Below are positions 1 through 7,486 of a stretch of DNA of 58,411 nt, in pieces. The notes beneath the pieces are model-generated. The model saw nothing but the letters and a program-made list of their open reading frames with translations, ran no database searches and was not told the DNA's origin. Numbering within the stretch: the first letter of the stretch is position 1; each line of letters begins with the position of its first letter. The stretch comes from Terrihalobacillus insolitus. Lineage in GTDB: Bacteria > Bacillota > Bacilli > Bacillales > Amphibacillaceae. The position numbers and the translations under genes were made by a program. The stretch spans positions 1-58,411 of the forward strand of contig NZ_JAMQKB010000017.1 of the NCBI RefSeq assembly GCF_028416575.1, given 5' to 3'.

Positions 1-149
1 CCAAGAAAACAAATCAGCATAATTAACTACAATAATGTTCCATAAATTTTTAAAATGAACAATTTCATTTAAGGGGGGTGCTTTTTTGCGCCAAAATTCA
101 GCATAACCCCCATTTTCGTATAAAAAGCACTTTTAGGGAGGAACAAAAG

Positions 150-971
150 TTGGAAAAGCTTTCAGATCTATGGTTACTTTTAAAATATACATTTCTTGGT
201 CTATTTCAAGGCTTTACAGAGCCTATCCCGATTTCATCTAGTGGACATTTAGTGATTGTCAAGAATCTGTTTCAGTTAGAAATGGAAGGACTCTCGTTTG
301 AGGTACTCGTTAATTTTGGGTCTTTAATTGCAGTGCTAATTATTTATCGCCGGGATATTTTGCGGCTCATTCAAAATGGAACGGGCTACCTGTTTACCAA
401 AAACAAACAACAGCGATCTGATTTTAATTTTATTCTATATTTATTAATCGGTACAATTCCAGCTGGGGTAATCGGAATTTTGTTTGAGGACTGGATTTCG
501 ACTACCTTTAGCTCGATAAAAATGGTCGGTATAACTTTAATTATTACCGGATTTGCATTGTGGATCATTCGTAACTTAAAAGGACAAAAAAATGACGGTG
601 ATCTAACATGGAAGGACGCATTGATTGTAGGTCTTGCGCAATCCGTAGCACTTATACCGGGGATTAGTCGATCAGGGGCAACCATCGTAGCCGCAATGCT
701 GTTAGGTATGAAACAGACAACCGCCCTTCGATTTTCGTTTATGCTCTATATACCTGTTAGCCTTGGATCTATGCTATTGTCAGCTGAGGAATTGATCACC
801 AATCCACAGTTCGAGGCACTATTCATTCCTTATATGTTAGCATTCCTTGCTGCAATTATTGCCTCTTATTTTGCATTGAAATGGTTCATGAATATTATGG
901 CTAAAGGAAATTTAAAATATTTTGCTATTTATTGTTTTGTAGTAGGATTTCTTGCAGTTATTTGGTTGTAA
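150..971 (+). CDS. uppP: Undecaprenyl-diphosphatase UppP/BacA
   Basis: Integral membrane enzyme that dephosphorylates undecaprenyl pyrophosphate to recycle the lipid carrier of cell-wall synthesis; the family also gives bacitracin resistance. About 273 residues, normal for the family, mostly hydrophobic segments. Both family signatures are visible: [13 protein letters not shown] at residues 21-33 and PGISRSGAT in the second half. The start is set at the TTG at 150, which has a good GGGAGG site 7-12 bases upstream; an in-frame GTG at 78 would add 24 residues unlike the family. It stands alone, on the opposite strand to the molybdopterin genes that follow. Confidence 0.93.
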   Translation: MEKLSDLWLLLKYTFLGLFQGFTEPIPISSSGHLVIVKNLFQLEMEGLSFEVLVNFGSLIAVLIIYRRDILRLIQNGTGYLFTKNKQQRSDFNFILYLLIGTIPAGVIGILFEDWISTTFSSIKMVGITLIITGFALWIIRNLKGQKNDGDLTWKDALIVGLAQSVALIPGISRSGATIVAAMLLGMKQTTALRFSFMLYIPVSLGSMLLSAEELITNPQFEALFIPYMLAFLAAIIASYFALKWFMNIMAKGNLKYFAIYCFVVGFLAVIWL

Positions 972-1033
972 CGTTAAGCTTGGAGATTTTCTGTGTACTT
1001 GGCAAATCAACAAGCTGAAACATCGGGGAATCA

Positions 1034-1061
1034 GATGGAGCCTCAATATAGAAGCTCCATC
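1034..1061. terminator. Hairpin between uppP and moaD
   Basis: GATGGAGC pairs with GCTCCATC around a 12-base loop, between two convergent genes. There is only a weak T-rich tail on either strand, so it is a probable shared terminator, not a certain one. Confidence 0.45.
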
Positions 1062-1075
1062 CATAGCTATTTTAT

Positions 1076-1309
1076 TTACCCACCGCTTACTGGTGGAATA
1101 AAAGCGACAGTGTCTCCGTCGCGAATCACTGTATCACCCTGCGCGTATTCTTCATTAATTGCAGTCATCGCTTGATCAATTGACAATACATTGTATTCTT
1201 CTTTCAACATTTGCTTTAAATCGGAAACGGTTATGGAAGTGAACTGCAATTCTAAGCTGTCTTTCCCTACAGCTTCCTGTAACTGTGCAAACAACAGAAC
1301 ATGGATCAT
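1076..1309 (-). CDS. moaD: Molybdopterin synthase small subunit MoaD
   Basis: Ubiquitin-fold sulfur carrier that is thiocarboxylated at its C-terminal glycine and gives sulfur to precursor Z in molybdenum cofactor synthesis. 77 residues, ending in the required Gly-Gly (PPVSGG). The start is the ATG at 1309, behind an AGGAGGA site at 1315-1321; longer readings upstream run into moaE. Its first bases overlap the end of moaE by four (1306-1309), so the two subunits are translationally coupled. Third gene of a mobB-moaE-moaD operon. Confidence 0.9.
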   Translation of the reverse strand: MIHVLLFAQLQEAVGKDSLELQFTSITVSDLKQMLKEEYNVLSIDQAMTAINEEYAQGDTVIRDGDTVAFIPPVSGG

Positions 1310-1776
1310 GTTAAGTCCTCCTCTGACGGCTTTCCACCTGGGTATGTTTGTTGTTCCTTTTGATCTCCTATCCACATAGTGCCGTCCTCCCAATGCTCTT
1401 TTTTCCAAATTGGTACGATTTCTTTAATCCGTTCGATGGCATACCTGCATGCTTCAAAAGCATCTGCGCGATGGGGAGTGGAGACAGCGATCACGACAGC
1501 AATGTCCGTAATGTCTAAATGTCCAATGCGATGAACAATGGCCGTTTTTGCGTCTGGCCATTGTTGCTTAATTTCCGTGCCGATTTGTGTAAGCTTTTTT
1601 TCTGCCATCGGAACGTATGCTTGATATTCTAAAAACAGAGTTCGTTTACCCTTGGTGAATTCTCTTACGGTACCAATGAAAGTATCGATCGCTCCAGCTT
1701 TAGGGCGAACTACCTTTTCTACTACGCTTTCGATCGAAATAGTGTTTTTTGTAATCCAAAAATCCGATTGTCTCAT
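1306..1776 (-). CDS. moaE: Molybdopterin synthase catalytic subunit MoaE
   Basis: Large subunit of molybdopterin synthase, which inserts two sulfurs into precursor Z using MoaD thiocarboxylate. 156 residues, typical length. Visible family features are the GTVREFTKGK stretch near residue 36, the HRIGHLDITDIAVVIAVSTPHR core, and the conserved WKKEHWEDG segment near the C-terminus that carries the active-site lysine and aspartate/glutamate region. The start at 1776 has a GAAAGGGAG site and overlaps the mobB stop by four bases, so mobB-moaE-moaD forms a tightly coupled operon. Confidence 0.93.
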   Translation of the reverse strand: MRQSDFWITKNTISIESVVEKVVRPKAGAIDTFIGTVREFTKGKRTLFLEYQAYVPMAEKKLTQIGTEIKQQWPDAKTAIVHRIGHLDITDIAVVIAVSTPHRADAFEACRYAIERIKEIVPIWKKEHWEDGTMWIGDQKEQQTYPGGKPSEEDLT

Positions 1777-2303
1777 GCTTCTCCCTTTCTTCCTTCATGT
1801 AGGATCCACGGGATATAACGAAGATCATCCTCAATAAAAAAAGTGGGTAAATCTAAGCCTTGTATACCCTGATCATCCCAAGTGATAACTGCCCTTATAT
1901 TCGTTAAATTATGTAAAAGCTGTTGTAGATCATCCCGTCTGCGTATAAGTATAACTTTAGGAAGTCCAACATTTTTATATCCTTCAACGATCAAATAATC
2001 CAATGGAAAGTATTGATAATAATCGATCAGCTGATCCAATGAAAGGCCCGTGTTTTGCTGGATCGTAAGTTGAAACGTTCCATCACCTTCAACGCCGCTC
2101 ATAATCGACCCAGCTTCCACATGCTGTTGGCTATCTGTTCCTTTTATAACCAATGGCTTACCACCATGTCCATGGTGTTTTAATGTTCCAACTTTTTTGT
2201 TTTGCTCGGTTAAAGTACGGACTAGCTTGTTGACAAGGGTTGTTTTGCCACTATTCTTATAACCAACTATTTGAATAATCGAAAAAGGATATCTGTTTTT
2301 CAT
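1773..2303 (-). CDS. mobB: Molybdopterin-guanine dinucleotide biosynthesis adapter MobB
   Basis: P-loop GTP-binding protein that assists MobA in attaching GMP to molybdopterin. 176 residues. The Walker A motif GYKNSGKTTL lies at about residues 14-23, and KHHGHGG follows near residue 42. IVEGYKN in the middle matches the conserved switch-region strand of the family. First gene of the mobB-moaE-moaD operon, with a GAAGGGG site before the ATG. No moaA, moaB, moaC, moeA or mobA lies in this window, so the rest of the pathway must be encoded elsewhere. Confidence 0.9.
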   Translation of the reverse strand: MKNRYPFSIIQIVGYKNSGKTTLVNKLVRTLTEQNKKVGTLKHHGHGGKPLVIKGTDSQQHVEAGSIMSGVEGDGTFQLTIQQNTGLSLDQLIDYYQYFPLDYLIVEGYKNVGLPKVILIRRRDDLQQLLHNLTNIRAVITWDDQGIQGLDLPTFFIEDDLRYIPWILHEGRKGEA

Positions 2304-2342
2304 GAAATAAAACCCCTTCGTCCTTCACTTTTCCTTAAAGCC

Positions 2343-2374
2343 GTTTATCATTTGATGACTTTTGGAACAACCTC
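2343..2374. repeat. Decayed solo end of the GACTTTTTGAAC element family
   Basis: TTTATCATTTGATGACTTTT followed by GGAACAACCTCT is a diverged copy of the conserved right end (TTATCATTTGGTGACTTTTT then GAACATCCTCT) seen at 12441-12466 and 18185-18213. No partner end lies nearby, so it is read as a relic. Confidence 0.5.
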
Positions 2375-2398
2375 TTGACAAAGTAACAATGAAACAGC

Positions 2399-2430
2399 AA
2401 GAACCCTTGCCAGTGTCCGCAAGAGTTCTT
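2399..2430 (-). terminator. Hairpin downstream of the yitW-like gene
   Basis: A 12-bp stem, AAGAACCCTTGC with GCAAGAGTTCTT (one mismatch), 12 bases past the stop of the DUF59-family gene. The trailing T-tract on the minus strand is poor, so termination may be inefficient. Confidence 0.5.
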
Positions 2431-2441
2431 CCTGATGTGCA

Positions 2442-2753
2442 TTAATCTGGGATACCAAGTGCGATTTTCGCGTAACGAGACATTCTATCCTTAGACCATG
2501 GCGGATTCCATACGATGTTTACATTCACTTCCTTTAACTCTGGAATATCTGCAAGAACCCGTTTTACATCTTGTTCGATATGTCCTGCCAAAGGACATCC
2601 CATTGCAGTTAGTGTCATGGTAACGGTACCGACACCATCTTCATCCATATCTACACCATACACTAGTCCAAGATTAACAATATCAATTCCCAGCTCAGGA
2701 TCAATTACATTTTCAAGAGCACCCATCATATTTTCTTCTAAAGCAGCTTCCAT
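2442..2753 (-). CDS. yitW: MIP18/DUF59-family iron-sulfur assembly protein (YitW/SufT-like)
   Basis: Small cytosolic protein of the DUF59 family, involved in maturation of iron-sulfur proteins. 103 residues, a single domain. The signature VIDPELGIDIVNLGLVYGV sits at residues 16-34 and the conserved cysteine in TAMGCPLAGHIEQ near residue 53. It lies beside homologues of yitV and yitU, as in B. subtilis, which supports the name. The start has a GGAGG site and a likely own promoter covered by a 7-bp inverted repeat (2776-2796). Confidence 0.9.
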   Translation of the reverse strand: MEAALEENMMGALENVIDPELGIDIVNLGLVYGVDMDEDGVGTVTMTLTAMGCPLAGHIEQDVKRVLADIPELKEVNVNIVWNPPWSKDRMSRYAKIALGIPD

Positions 2754-2775
2754 TTACCTATACCTCCTTCAATCC

Positions 2776-2796
2776 TTATACTTTATTATAGTATAA
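2776..2796 (-). promoter_or_regulatory. Inverted repeat over the yitW promoter -10 region
   Basis: TTATACT and AGTATAA flank a 7-base centre. On the minus strand the repeat contains TATAAT, a good -10 hexamer, about 30 bases ahead of the start codon. Overlap of a perfect 7-bp inverted repeat with the -10 suggests an operator, but could be chance in AT-rich DNA. Confidence 0.35.
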
Positions 2797-2851
2797 ACAT
2801 AAAACGATTTAAATTTAAATGATCTAGATTACTTTGGTTGACTTTCTTTCA

Positions 2852-3616
2852 TCATAGTTGCATTGTAAACCATTTAACCGTCTCTAAAATAGCATAGCGA
2901 CTTACCTTATGATCCCGACCAGGCTCACGTAAAAATCGAATACTTTCTGGGTTTTTATATTCTTGAATGGCTCGCTCGTAAAAGTTATACGCATGATCAA
3001 ATGGAACGACCGAATCCTTCTCGCCATGCCAAAAGAAAATGGGGCGCTCATATAGCTTTTCGATCTGTCTGGACAGATCTACTTTCTCCAGTGATTGATA
3101 TAAATGCTCTATTTCTTCCTCTGAAATCGGAAAATGTTCTGTAATGCGTTTCGTATGTTCAATTAGTCCCTTTGCATAATCGGTTATTTTCGGAGATCCC
3201 ATCAAAATAGCCGTTGCTTTTATCCAAGGATATTGTGTTAATGCAGCAGCAGTCGTAATACCGCCCATGCTCGTACCAGCCAAGCCAAAGCGACCATCCT
3301 TTAATAAGTTATTATCTTCTAGGTATTTTTTGATCAGAGCAATTTCCTTTATGTTTTGCTCGACAATTGCAAAAAATTCTAGTTCCCTTTTATCATTTGT
3401 AATGTCCCCTTGCCGTTCTCCGTGTAAATAACAGTCAGGCAAGACAACACGATAGCCTTTTTCCGCCAATAAATAGGCTAATGGGAGATTGTGCTCTTTC
3501 GCACTTGTGAATCCGTGGTAATATGTAAGTACAGGTAGAGCTTGATCTTTTTTGTCGGAGTGAACTACCTCTAATACAGGGATATGTTCCCAGTTTCTAT
3601 TGTAAATACCTATCAT
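2852..3616 (-). CDS. yitV: Alpha/beta-hydrolase, putative esterase (YitV-like)
   Basis: Cytosolic serine hydrolase of the prolyl oligopeptidase-like esterase group, 254 residues, substrate unknown. The nucleophile elbow is GTSMGG (about residues 116-121). The acid is probably the aspartate of FWHGEKDSVVP and the base the histidine of GRDHKVSRYA near the C-terminus, giving a complete Ser-Asp-His set. ATG start behind AAAGGGGAT. It is divergent from the HAD phosphatase gene at 3775, with about 160 bases of shared promoter space. The gene order matches B. subtilis yitU-yitV-yitW. Confidence 0.85.
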   Translation of the reverse strand: MIGIYNRNWEHIPVLEVVHSDKKDQALPVLTYYHGFTSAKEHNLPLAYLLAEKGYRVVLPDCYLHGERQGDITNDKRELEFFAIVEQNIKEIALIKKYLEDNNLLKDGRFGLAGTSMGGITTAAALTQYPWIKATAILMGSPKITDYAKGLIEHTKRITEHFPISEEEIEHLYQSLEKVDLSRQIEKLYERPIFFWHGEKDSVVPFDHAYNFYERAIQEYKNPESIRFLREPGRDHKVSRYAILETVKWFTMQL

Positions 3617-3774
3617 TATTTATATCCCCTTTATTTTTTGTATATTTTAAGTACTTGTTTAATGATATTATTTCCAGTTAGCACAATGCAAAACATAACT
3701 ACCATAAATGATACAAATTCTTTACAAGTTGGATTTTCCCTACTACACTATACATACATAACGAGGTGATCTTA

Positions 3775-4605
3775 TTGAAAAAAGAAAGACATTTAATTGC
3801 ATTAGATTTAGATGGTACTTTATTAACGGACACAAAAGTCATCCCTGATCAAACACTACAAACAATTGCAAAAGCAAAAGAACAGGGACACATCGTGGTA
3901 ATTGCTACGGGCAGACCACACCGTGCTAGCTCGGAATATTACGACATACTTGGATTAGACACGCCAATGGTCAATTTTAACGGTGCACTAATCCATCACC
4001 CATCAGATAACAAATGGGATGTACTACATACACCTCTTCCGATTCGAACGGCAAGAAAAATTATTCAAACATGTTACGAATTAGAGGTGCCAAACATTTT
4101 AGCTGAAATAGGAAATCAAGTTTATCTAGATCGATATGACGAGGAGTTAATGAAAGTTTTGCATGTCCATAGACAGAACCAACCAATTACGGTCGGCAGT
4201 CTAAAAAACGAACTCAAAACAGACCCAACCTCATTACTCATTTATCCTCATGAAAAGCATGTTGAACAACTCAGGACAACTCTTAGCGATGAACATGCTT
4301 CAGTGATTGAACATCGCAAATGGGCTGCACCTTGGAATATTATCGAAATTGTTCGCAAAGGCTTAAATAAAGCAGTAGGTTTAAAAAAAATTGCACATTA
4401 TTATCATATCCCAGTCGAAAGAATTATTGCATTCGGTGATGAGGATAACGATTTTGAAATGATTGAATATGCAGGTGTTGGCGTTGCGATGGCAAATGCT
4501 ATTGACGAATTAAAACAAATTGCAAACCACATTACAGTAACCAATGAAGAAAACGGAGTAGCTGTATTTCTTGAAGATTACTTACATTTAAACGTCAAAG
4601 TGTAA
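3775..4605 (+). CDS. yitU: HAD-superfamily phosphatase, Cof type (YitU-like)
   Basis: Cof-type sugar-phosphate or nucleotide phosphatase of the HAD superfamily, 276 residues with a C2 cap. Motif I is ALDLDGTLLTD at about residues 9-19; motif III is the lysine of GLNKAVGLKKI and motif IV is FGDEDNDFEMI, the usual Mg-binding acidic pair. The TTG at 3775 is chosen because CGAGGTG lies six bases upstream; a GTG at 3766 falls inside that site. Followed by a strong terminator at 4693-4725. Confidence 0.88.
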   Translation: MKKERHLIALDLDGTLLTDTKVIPDQTLQTIAKAKEQGHIVVIATGRPHRASSEYYDILGLDTPMVNFNGALIHHPSDNKWDVLHTPLPIRTARKIIQTCYELEVPNILAEIGNQVYLDRYDEELMKVLHVHRQNQPITVGSLKNELKTDPTSLLIYPHEKHVEQLRTTLSDEHASVIEHRKWAAPWNIIEIVRKGLNKAVGLKKIAHYYHIPVERIIAFGDEDNDFEMIEYAGVGVAMANAIDELKQIANHITVTNEENGVAVFLEDYLHLNVKV

Positions 4606-4692
4606 CCAACGAGCATGTAATCGGATGTTAAAATGTAACCAAATAACTGGCAATAATTACGAATCATTAAAAACACTTTTTCAACCCATACT

Positions 4693-4725
4693 AAGCTTGA
4701 ACGCACAAAGCGTTCAGGCTTTTTT
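4693..4725 (+). terminator. Rho-independent terminator after yitU
   Basis: A 12-bp stem (AAGCTTGAACGC with GCGTTCAGGCTT, one G-T pair), five-base loop and a run of six T. It sits just upstream of the next small gene, whose start at 4742 must be read from read-through or from a promoter inside this stretch. Confidence 0.85.
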
Positions 4726-4741
4726 GCTGGGGGGAATCATA

Positions 4742-4891
4742 GTGACCAAACGAAGTAAATCAAAACGGTTTACACAGCAAGGTGCAGATTCTGTAAAAAA
4801 ACACGATGAGCGCTTTCCGTATCGGGAACGATTCACTGACGTAAAACGAAAACGCGAAGAAGCAGACAATCACACTGTGGGAGGTTTTTAA
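4742..4891 (+). CDS. Small basic protein of unknown function
   Basis: 49-residue, highly charged basic protein starting at a GTG behind a GGGGGGAAT site. The longer reading upstream runs through a transcription terminator and is not credible. It ends two bases before the next small gene, so the two are probably cotranscribed. Composition (KRSKSKR, RYRERF-type runs, no hydrophobic segment) suggests a nucleic-acid-binding or spore-core type peptide, but I do not recognise the family. Confidence 0.6.
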   Translation: MTKRSKSKRFTQQGADSVKKHDERFPYRERFTDVKRKREEADNHTVGGF

Positions 4892-4893
4892 CG

Positions 4894-5100
4894 ATGGCAA
4901 ACAATATGGCAAATAATTTAATGCAACAAGCTAAAAATGCCGTCAACCGTATCACAAACGGTCAAGGTGCTAGAAATGGAGCAGACAAACAAGCGGCTCG
5001 AAATGCAATCCAGTCAGCATACACGAATGCTTCTCCAGAAGAACAGCAACAGCTGCAGCAGTTAGAACAGGAACTTGAGCAAAACAACGAATTAAAATAA
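4894..5100 (+). CDS. Small Gln/Asn/Ala-rich helical protein (DUF3813-like)
   Basis: 68 residues, rich in Gln, Asn and Ala, with a predicted amphipathic helix and an acidic tail (QQLQQLEQELEQN). It resembles the DUF3813 proteins found beside yitU homologues in Bacillaceae; this match is from memory and not certain. Start two bases after the preceding gene, with GGGAGG upstream; followed by a strong terminator. Function unknown. Confidence 0.65.
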   Translation: MANNMANNLMQQAKNAVNRITNGQGARNGADKQAARNAIQSAYTNASPEEQQQLQQLEQELEQNNELK

Positions 5101-5108
5101 GTTGTCTT

Positions 5109-5146
5109 AGCCCCCTCACCTTTCCTTTATGAGGGGGCTTTTTTTA
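5109..5146 (+). terminator. Rho-independent terminator
   Basis: AGCCCCCTCA pairs with TGAGGGGGCT, followed by six or more T. It ends the two-gene unit 4742-5100. Confidence 0.9.
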
Positions 5147-5274
5147 CATATGTTACACACTCGACAAAAACCGTAATTATTCCCCAGGAAATATATTGTT
5201 TTGCATTTCTATTTTTTCTGATATGATAAATAATAAAGAAAAATTATGAAGATGAATTACTAGGAGGAATCGTT

Positions 5275-5538
5275 ATGAGTGTAAGAACTGAACCTACCCC
5301 AAATCCGAACGCTATGAAGTTTACTGCTGATTCACTGATTTTCCAAGGCAATAACAGTGTTTCTGTTATGCCAGGTCAAACAAGCGAACATGAAATATTA
5401 AATGAATTGATGCAACTAGATGAAGTAGACAACGTATTTGGTTTTCAAAATTTTATTACAGTAAACAAAGGTTTTGATGCTGAATGGGATATACTTACAC
5501 CTAAAGTAGAAGCGATTTTAACTGAATTCGGGTTCTAA
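5275..5538 (+). CDS. NifU N-terminal (Nfu_N) domain protein
   Basis: 87-residue protein made only of the Nfu N-terminal domain (RTEPTPNPNAMKF at residues 4-16, and the VFGFQNFITV strand). In eukaryotic Nfu proteins this domain precedes the CxxC iron-sulfur scaffold domain, which is absent here, so a direct scaffold role is unlikely; an accessory role in cluster assembly or protein contact is inferred. Strong TAGGAGGAATCG site before the ATG. Monocistronic, followed by a hairpin at about 5566-5618. Confidence 0.85.
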   Translation: MSVRTEPTPNPNAMKFTADSLIFQGNNSVSVMPGQTSEHEILNELMQLDEVDNVFGFQNFITVNKGFDAEWDILTPKVEAILTEFGF

Positions 5539-5565
5539 ATGTTTATGTGAGTAAAGTTAAAAAAT

Positions 5566-5620
5566 GAAGAGGTATCCTTAGTATCATAATAATACTATAG
5601 GAGACTCTTCATTTCTTTTT
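5566..5620. terminator. Bidirectional hairpin between converging units
   Basis: AATGAAGAG and CTCTTCATT close an imperfect inner stem (GTATCCTTAGTAT opposite ATACTATAGGAGAC) and are followed by a T run on the plus strand and AAATTTT-like sequence on the minus strand. It separates the Nfu-domain gene from the GerP-like cluster. Confidence 0.65.
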
Positions 5621-5655
5621 TAAGTCGCTACTTTCAGTAGAATAACATTGGACTG

Positions 5656-5889
5656 TTAAACCGTTCTTCTAAAGCTCCCATTTGGATTATCAATCTGATC
5701 TGGGTCAATTACGATGTTGTAGGGGCGTATCACTAAATTACGTTTGCCTTTTATTGTGCCGAAACCGCTGTTTTCTTTTGAATGTGATGACCAGTTATAC
5801 TGATTATTGTTACCAGTGAAAATACCTGAGTTTTCATCAATCGAATTCACGTTAATGCTGTTAAATCGTATAAATCCTTTAAATCCCAT
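5656..5889 (-). CDS. GerPA/GerPF-family spore microprotein (cluster gene 7)
   Basis: 77-residue protein with the GerPA/GerPF-family pattern: an N-terminal strand (IRFNSINVNSID), a gly/asn-rich centre (GIFTGNNNQYNWSSHSKENSGFGTIKG) and an IDPD motif near the C-terminus as in true GerPF (DPDVAD). GerP proteins build part of the spore coat that lets germinants reach the inner membrane. It is the last gene of the minus-strand cluster 8154 to 5656. AGAGGTG precedes the ATG. Its exact role is inferred from the family only. Confidence 0.75.
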   Translation of the reverse strand: MGFKGFIRFNSINVNSIDENSGIFTGNNNQYNWSSHSKENSGFGTIKGKRNLVIRPYNIVIDPDQIDNPNGSFRRTV

Positions 5890-5934
5890 ACTTCATACAC
5901 CTCTGTCTGACCATATCCTAATGGATCCCAGTTA

Positions 5935-6180
5935 TCATCCTACCTGGCCTTGATTTGTAGCATCGAACTCATTATCTGAAATAATCGTATCCGTTGTATC
6001 AGGATCCATAACGTAATTCCGTGAATGGATCGTATAATTCCAACCGAACAGCATCCCATTTCCGAAATTATTTTTGGAATGTGCGTTCCAACCAGACTGC
6101 ACATTCTCGCCTACTGTAATGGTTGCATTTGTATCCTGTGTATTAACATTTACTGAATCAAATAAAATAGAATAGGTCAT
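5935..6180 (-). CDS. GerPA/GerPF-family spore microprotein, tandem duplicate B
   Basis: 81 residues, clearly a tandem duplicate of the next gene (6203-6448): both share TxD(T)NATxx-GxNxQSGWNAHSKNNFG and GMLFGWN, and both end with DPD-x-TDT...ATNQGQ-like tails. It shows the family layout of a short beta strand (DSVNVN), Asn/Gly-rich centre and a DPD motif. AAAGGGGAT site before the ATG; 22 bases after its sister gene. Likely a spore coat component; not tested. Confidence 0.75.
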   Translation of the reverse strand: MTYSILFDSVNVNTQDTNATITVGENVQSGWNAHSKNNFGNGMLFGWNYTIHSRNYVMDPDTTDTIISDNEFDATNQGQVG

Positions 6181-6202
6181 GCAAATATCCCCTTTCTAAG
6201 AG

Positions 6203-6448
6203 TCACAATGCTTGCCCTTGATTTGTTGGATTATTTTCGTTGTCGTTAATTGCCGTATCTGTAACGTCAGGATCGAAAACATAATTTAATGAGTTCGTTG
6301 CCACATTCCAGCCAAACAGCATGCCATATCCAAAATTATTTTTGGAATGTGCGTTCCAACCTGATTGGGTGTTCTGCCCGATAGAAACCGTTGCATTAGT
6401 GTCCTGAGCATTTACATTAATGGAACCAAATACAATGGGGACTGCCAT
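6203..6448 (-). CDS. GerPA/GerPF-family spore microprotein, tandem duplicate A
   Basis: 81 residues, N-terminus MAVPIVFGSINVNAQD comparable to the MPAVVGxIxI start of GerPA and GerPF, then GQNTQSGWNAHSKNNFG and DPDVTDTAINDN. The DPDV segment is the same as in canonical GerPF of this genome (DPDVADQN). Clear AGAAAGGAGC site. A 101-base gap upstream (6449-6549) could hold its own promoter. Paralogue of the 5935-6180 gene. Confidence 0.75.
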   Translation of the reverse strand: MAVPIVFGSINVNAQDTNATVSIGQNTQSGWNAHSKNNFGYGMLFGWNVATNSLNYVFDPDVTDTAINDNENNPTNQGQAL

Positions 6449-6549
6449 AAATCAAGCTCCTTTCTGTTTATATAAACAGCATCCTACTGTTCAGATCGTT
6501 AATACTATATAGTAATGTATTCCCCGTATTTATATTTGTGAAGGTCTAT

Positions 6550-6864
6550 TTACGGCTCGGGTTCGTCATCTTGAAAATCCTGCTCAATGTCAACGTCCTG
6601 CTCTTCAATTAGTTTGTGAAGCCATTCTGGATATTGACCAGCTTGACTTTGGTGAAAAACTTCTTTAATGTCTTTTTCATCTAATCTAGAAAAGATATCA
6701 GAAATATCATTATTGTCTCCAGAAATACTTCCAAAGCCTTGATTTTGTTTTTTATTACTTGTAAAATCCTTCGGGAAATTATTTCCAAAATTCACACACG
6801 AGGCCGACTCGATAGTTCCAATTTGAATGGAACCAATAATGAAATTTGGTGACAGGGTTTTCAA
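6550..6864 (-). CDS. GerPF-like protein with acidic C-terminal extension
   Basis: 104 residues: the first 50 show the family pattern (IIGSIQIGTIESASCVNFGNNF, then NQGFGSISGDNN), but the usual C-terminus is replaced by an acidic tail with many Asp/Glu and Gln (DEKDIKEVF...EQDVDIEQDFQDDEPEP). Starts with TTG at 6864 behind AAAAGGAAGTG, six bases after the GerPC-like gene, so the two are cotranscribed. The extension is unlike the six classical GerP proteins and may be a docking segment; that is inference. Confidence 0.7.
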   Translation of the reverse strand: MKTLSPNFIIGSIQIGTIESASCVNFGNNFPKDFTSNKKQNQGFGSISGDNNDISDIFSRLDEKDIKEVFHQSQAGQYPEWLHKLIEEQDVDIEQDFQDDEPEP

Positions 6865-6870
6865 AAAGGA

Positions 6871-7347
6871 TCACTTCCTTTTGTTGTTTTGTTGCTTAGA
6901 CGGCAATAATTTTCCATTAATCTTGACACGTATTGCCTTATTTTTAGAAATGGTTTGATGGGGGGTTTTGTCCCAATTAGACTGAAGTGGAATGATAACT
7001 GGTTTTGTTTTTTTATCTTGGGAAGATGTTATTCGGGTATCATCCTCTTTTGATGTGGAAGAACTACTTTGTTGTTTTTGTTTCTTTTGCTTGCTTAAAG
7101 ACGGAGAAAATGTGTTGCCGACATTCATCATTCCGCTCAATTCTTTAATGTCTATTTTATCTATATGGTAGGTCAAGTCATCTAAATCAAATTGATCTAT
7201 ATTTACATGCTCAATGTCTAGATGATATGTATCCTCTTTTTTTGACTGATTGGATTGACTATTTATAGTCATTTGCTTTTCAATGTTTTTTATAGTCTGG
7301 TGGATTTCTTGTAGAATTTTTACTATTTCTTTACTCTCGTTTCCCAT
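6871..7347 (-). CDS. GerPC-like coiled-coil protein
   Basis: 158 residues. An N-terminal coiled coil (about residues 5-30, EIVKILQEIHQTIKNIEKQM) is followed by two tandem segments, DIEHVNIDQFDLDDL and YHIDKIDIKELSGMMNVGNTF. The second aligns by eye with the conserved GerPC core in this window (YNFDQLKIERLDGSLHIGI). The C-terminal half is a Lys/Gln/Ser-rich, probably disordered, basic tail. That tail and the length (158 against about 200) differ from GerPC. AAAAGGATG site precedes the ATG. Its place among GerPF-like genes mirrors gerPC inside the gerP operon. Confidence 0.65.
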   Translation of the reverse strand: MGNESKEIVKILQEIHQTIKNIEKQMTINSQSNQSKKEDTYHLDIEHVNIDQFDLDDLTYHIDKIDIKELSGMMNVGNTFSPSLSKQKKQKQQSSSSTSKEDDTRITSSQDKKTKPVIIPLQSNWDKTPHQTISKNKAIRVKINGKLLPSKQQNNKRK

Positions 7348-7486
7348 GGTCTTTCATCCTTTTTCCAAGTTGGTTGCATTACTTGACAGTAGGAATATAT
7401 GGTTAGGTTTAAAATGTAATTCATTTTGTCAACCATTAATATAAATTTTTACTTTCTTATCTTGTAAAAAAGGATATGCCGTTTAT

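Noticed and set aside
7348..7486. Possible sporulation sigma promoter before the GerPC-like gene
   Set aside because: CATATATT resembles a sigma-E/K -10, but the only -35-like AC is at 14 bases, too close; evidence too weak to annotate.
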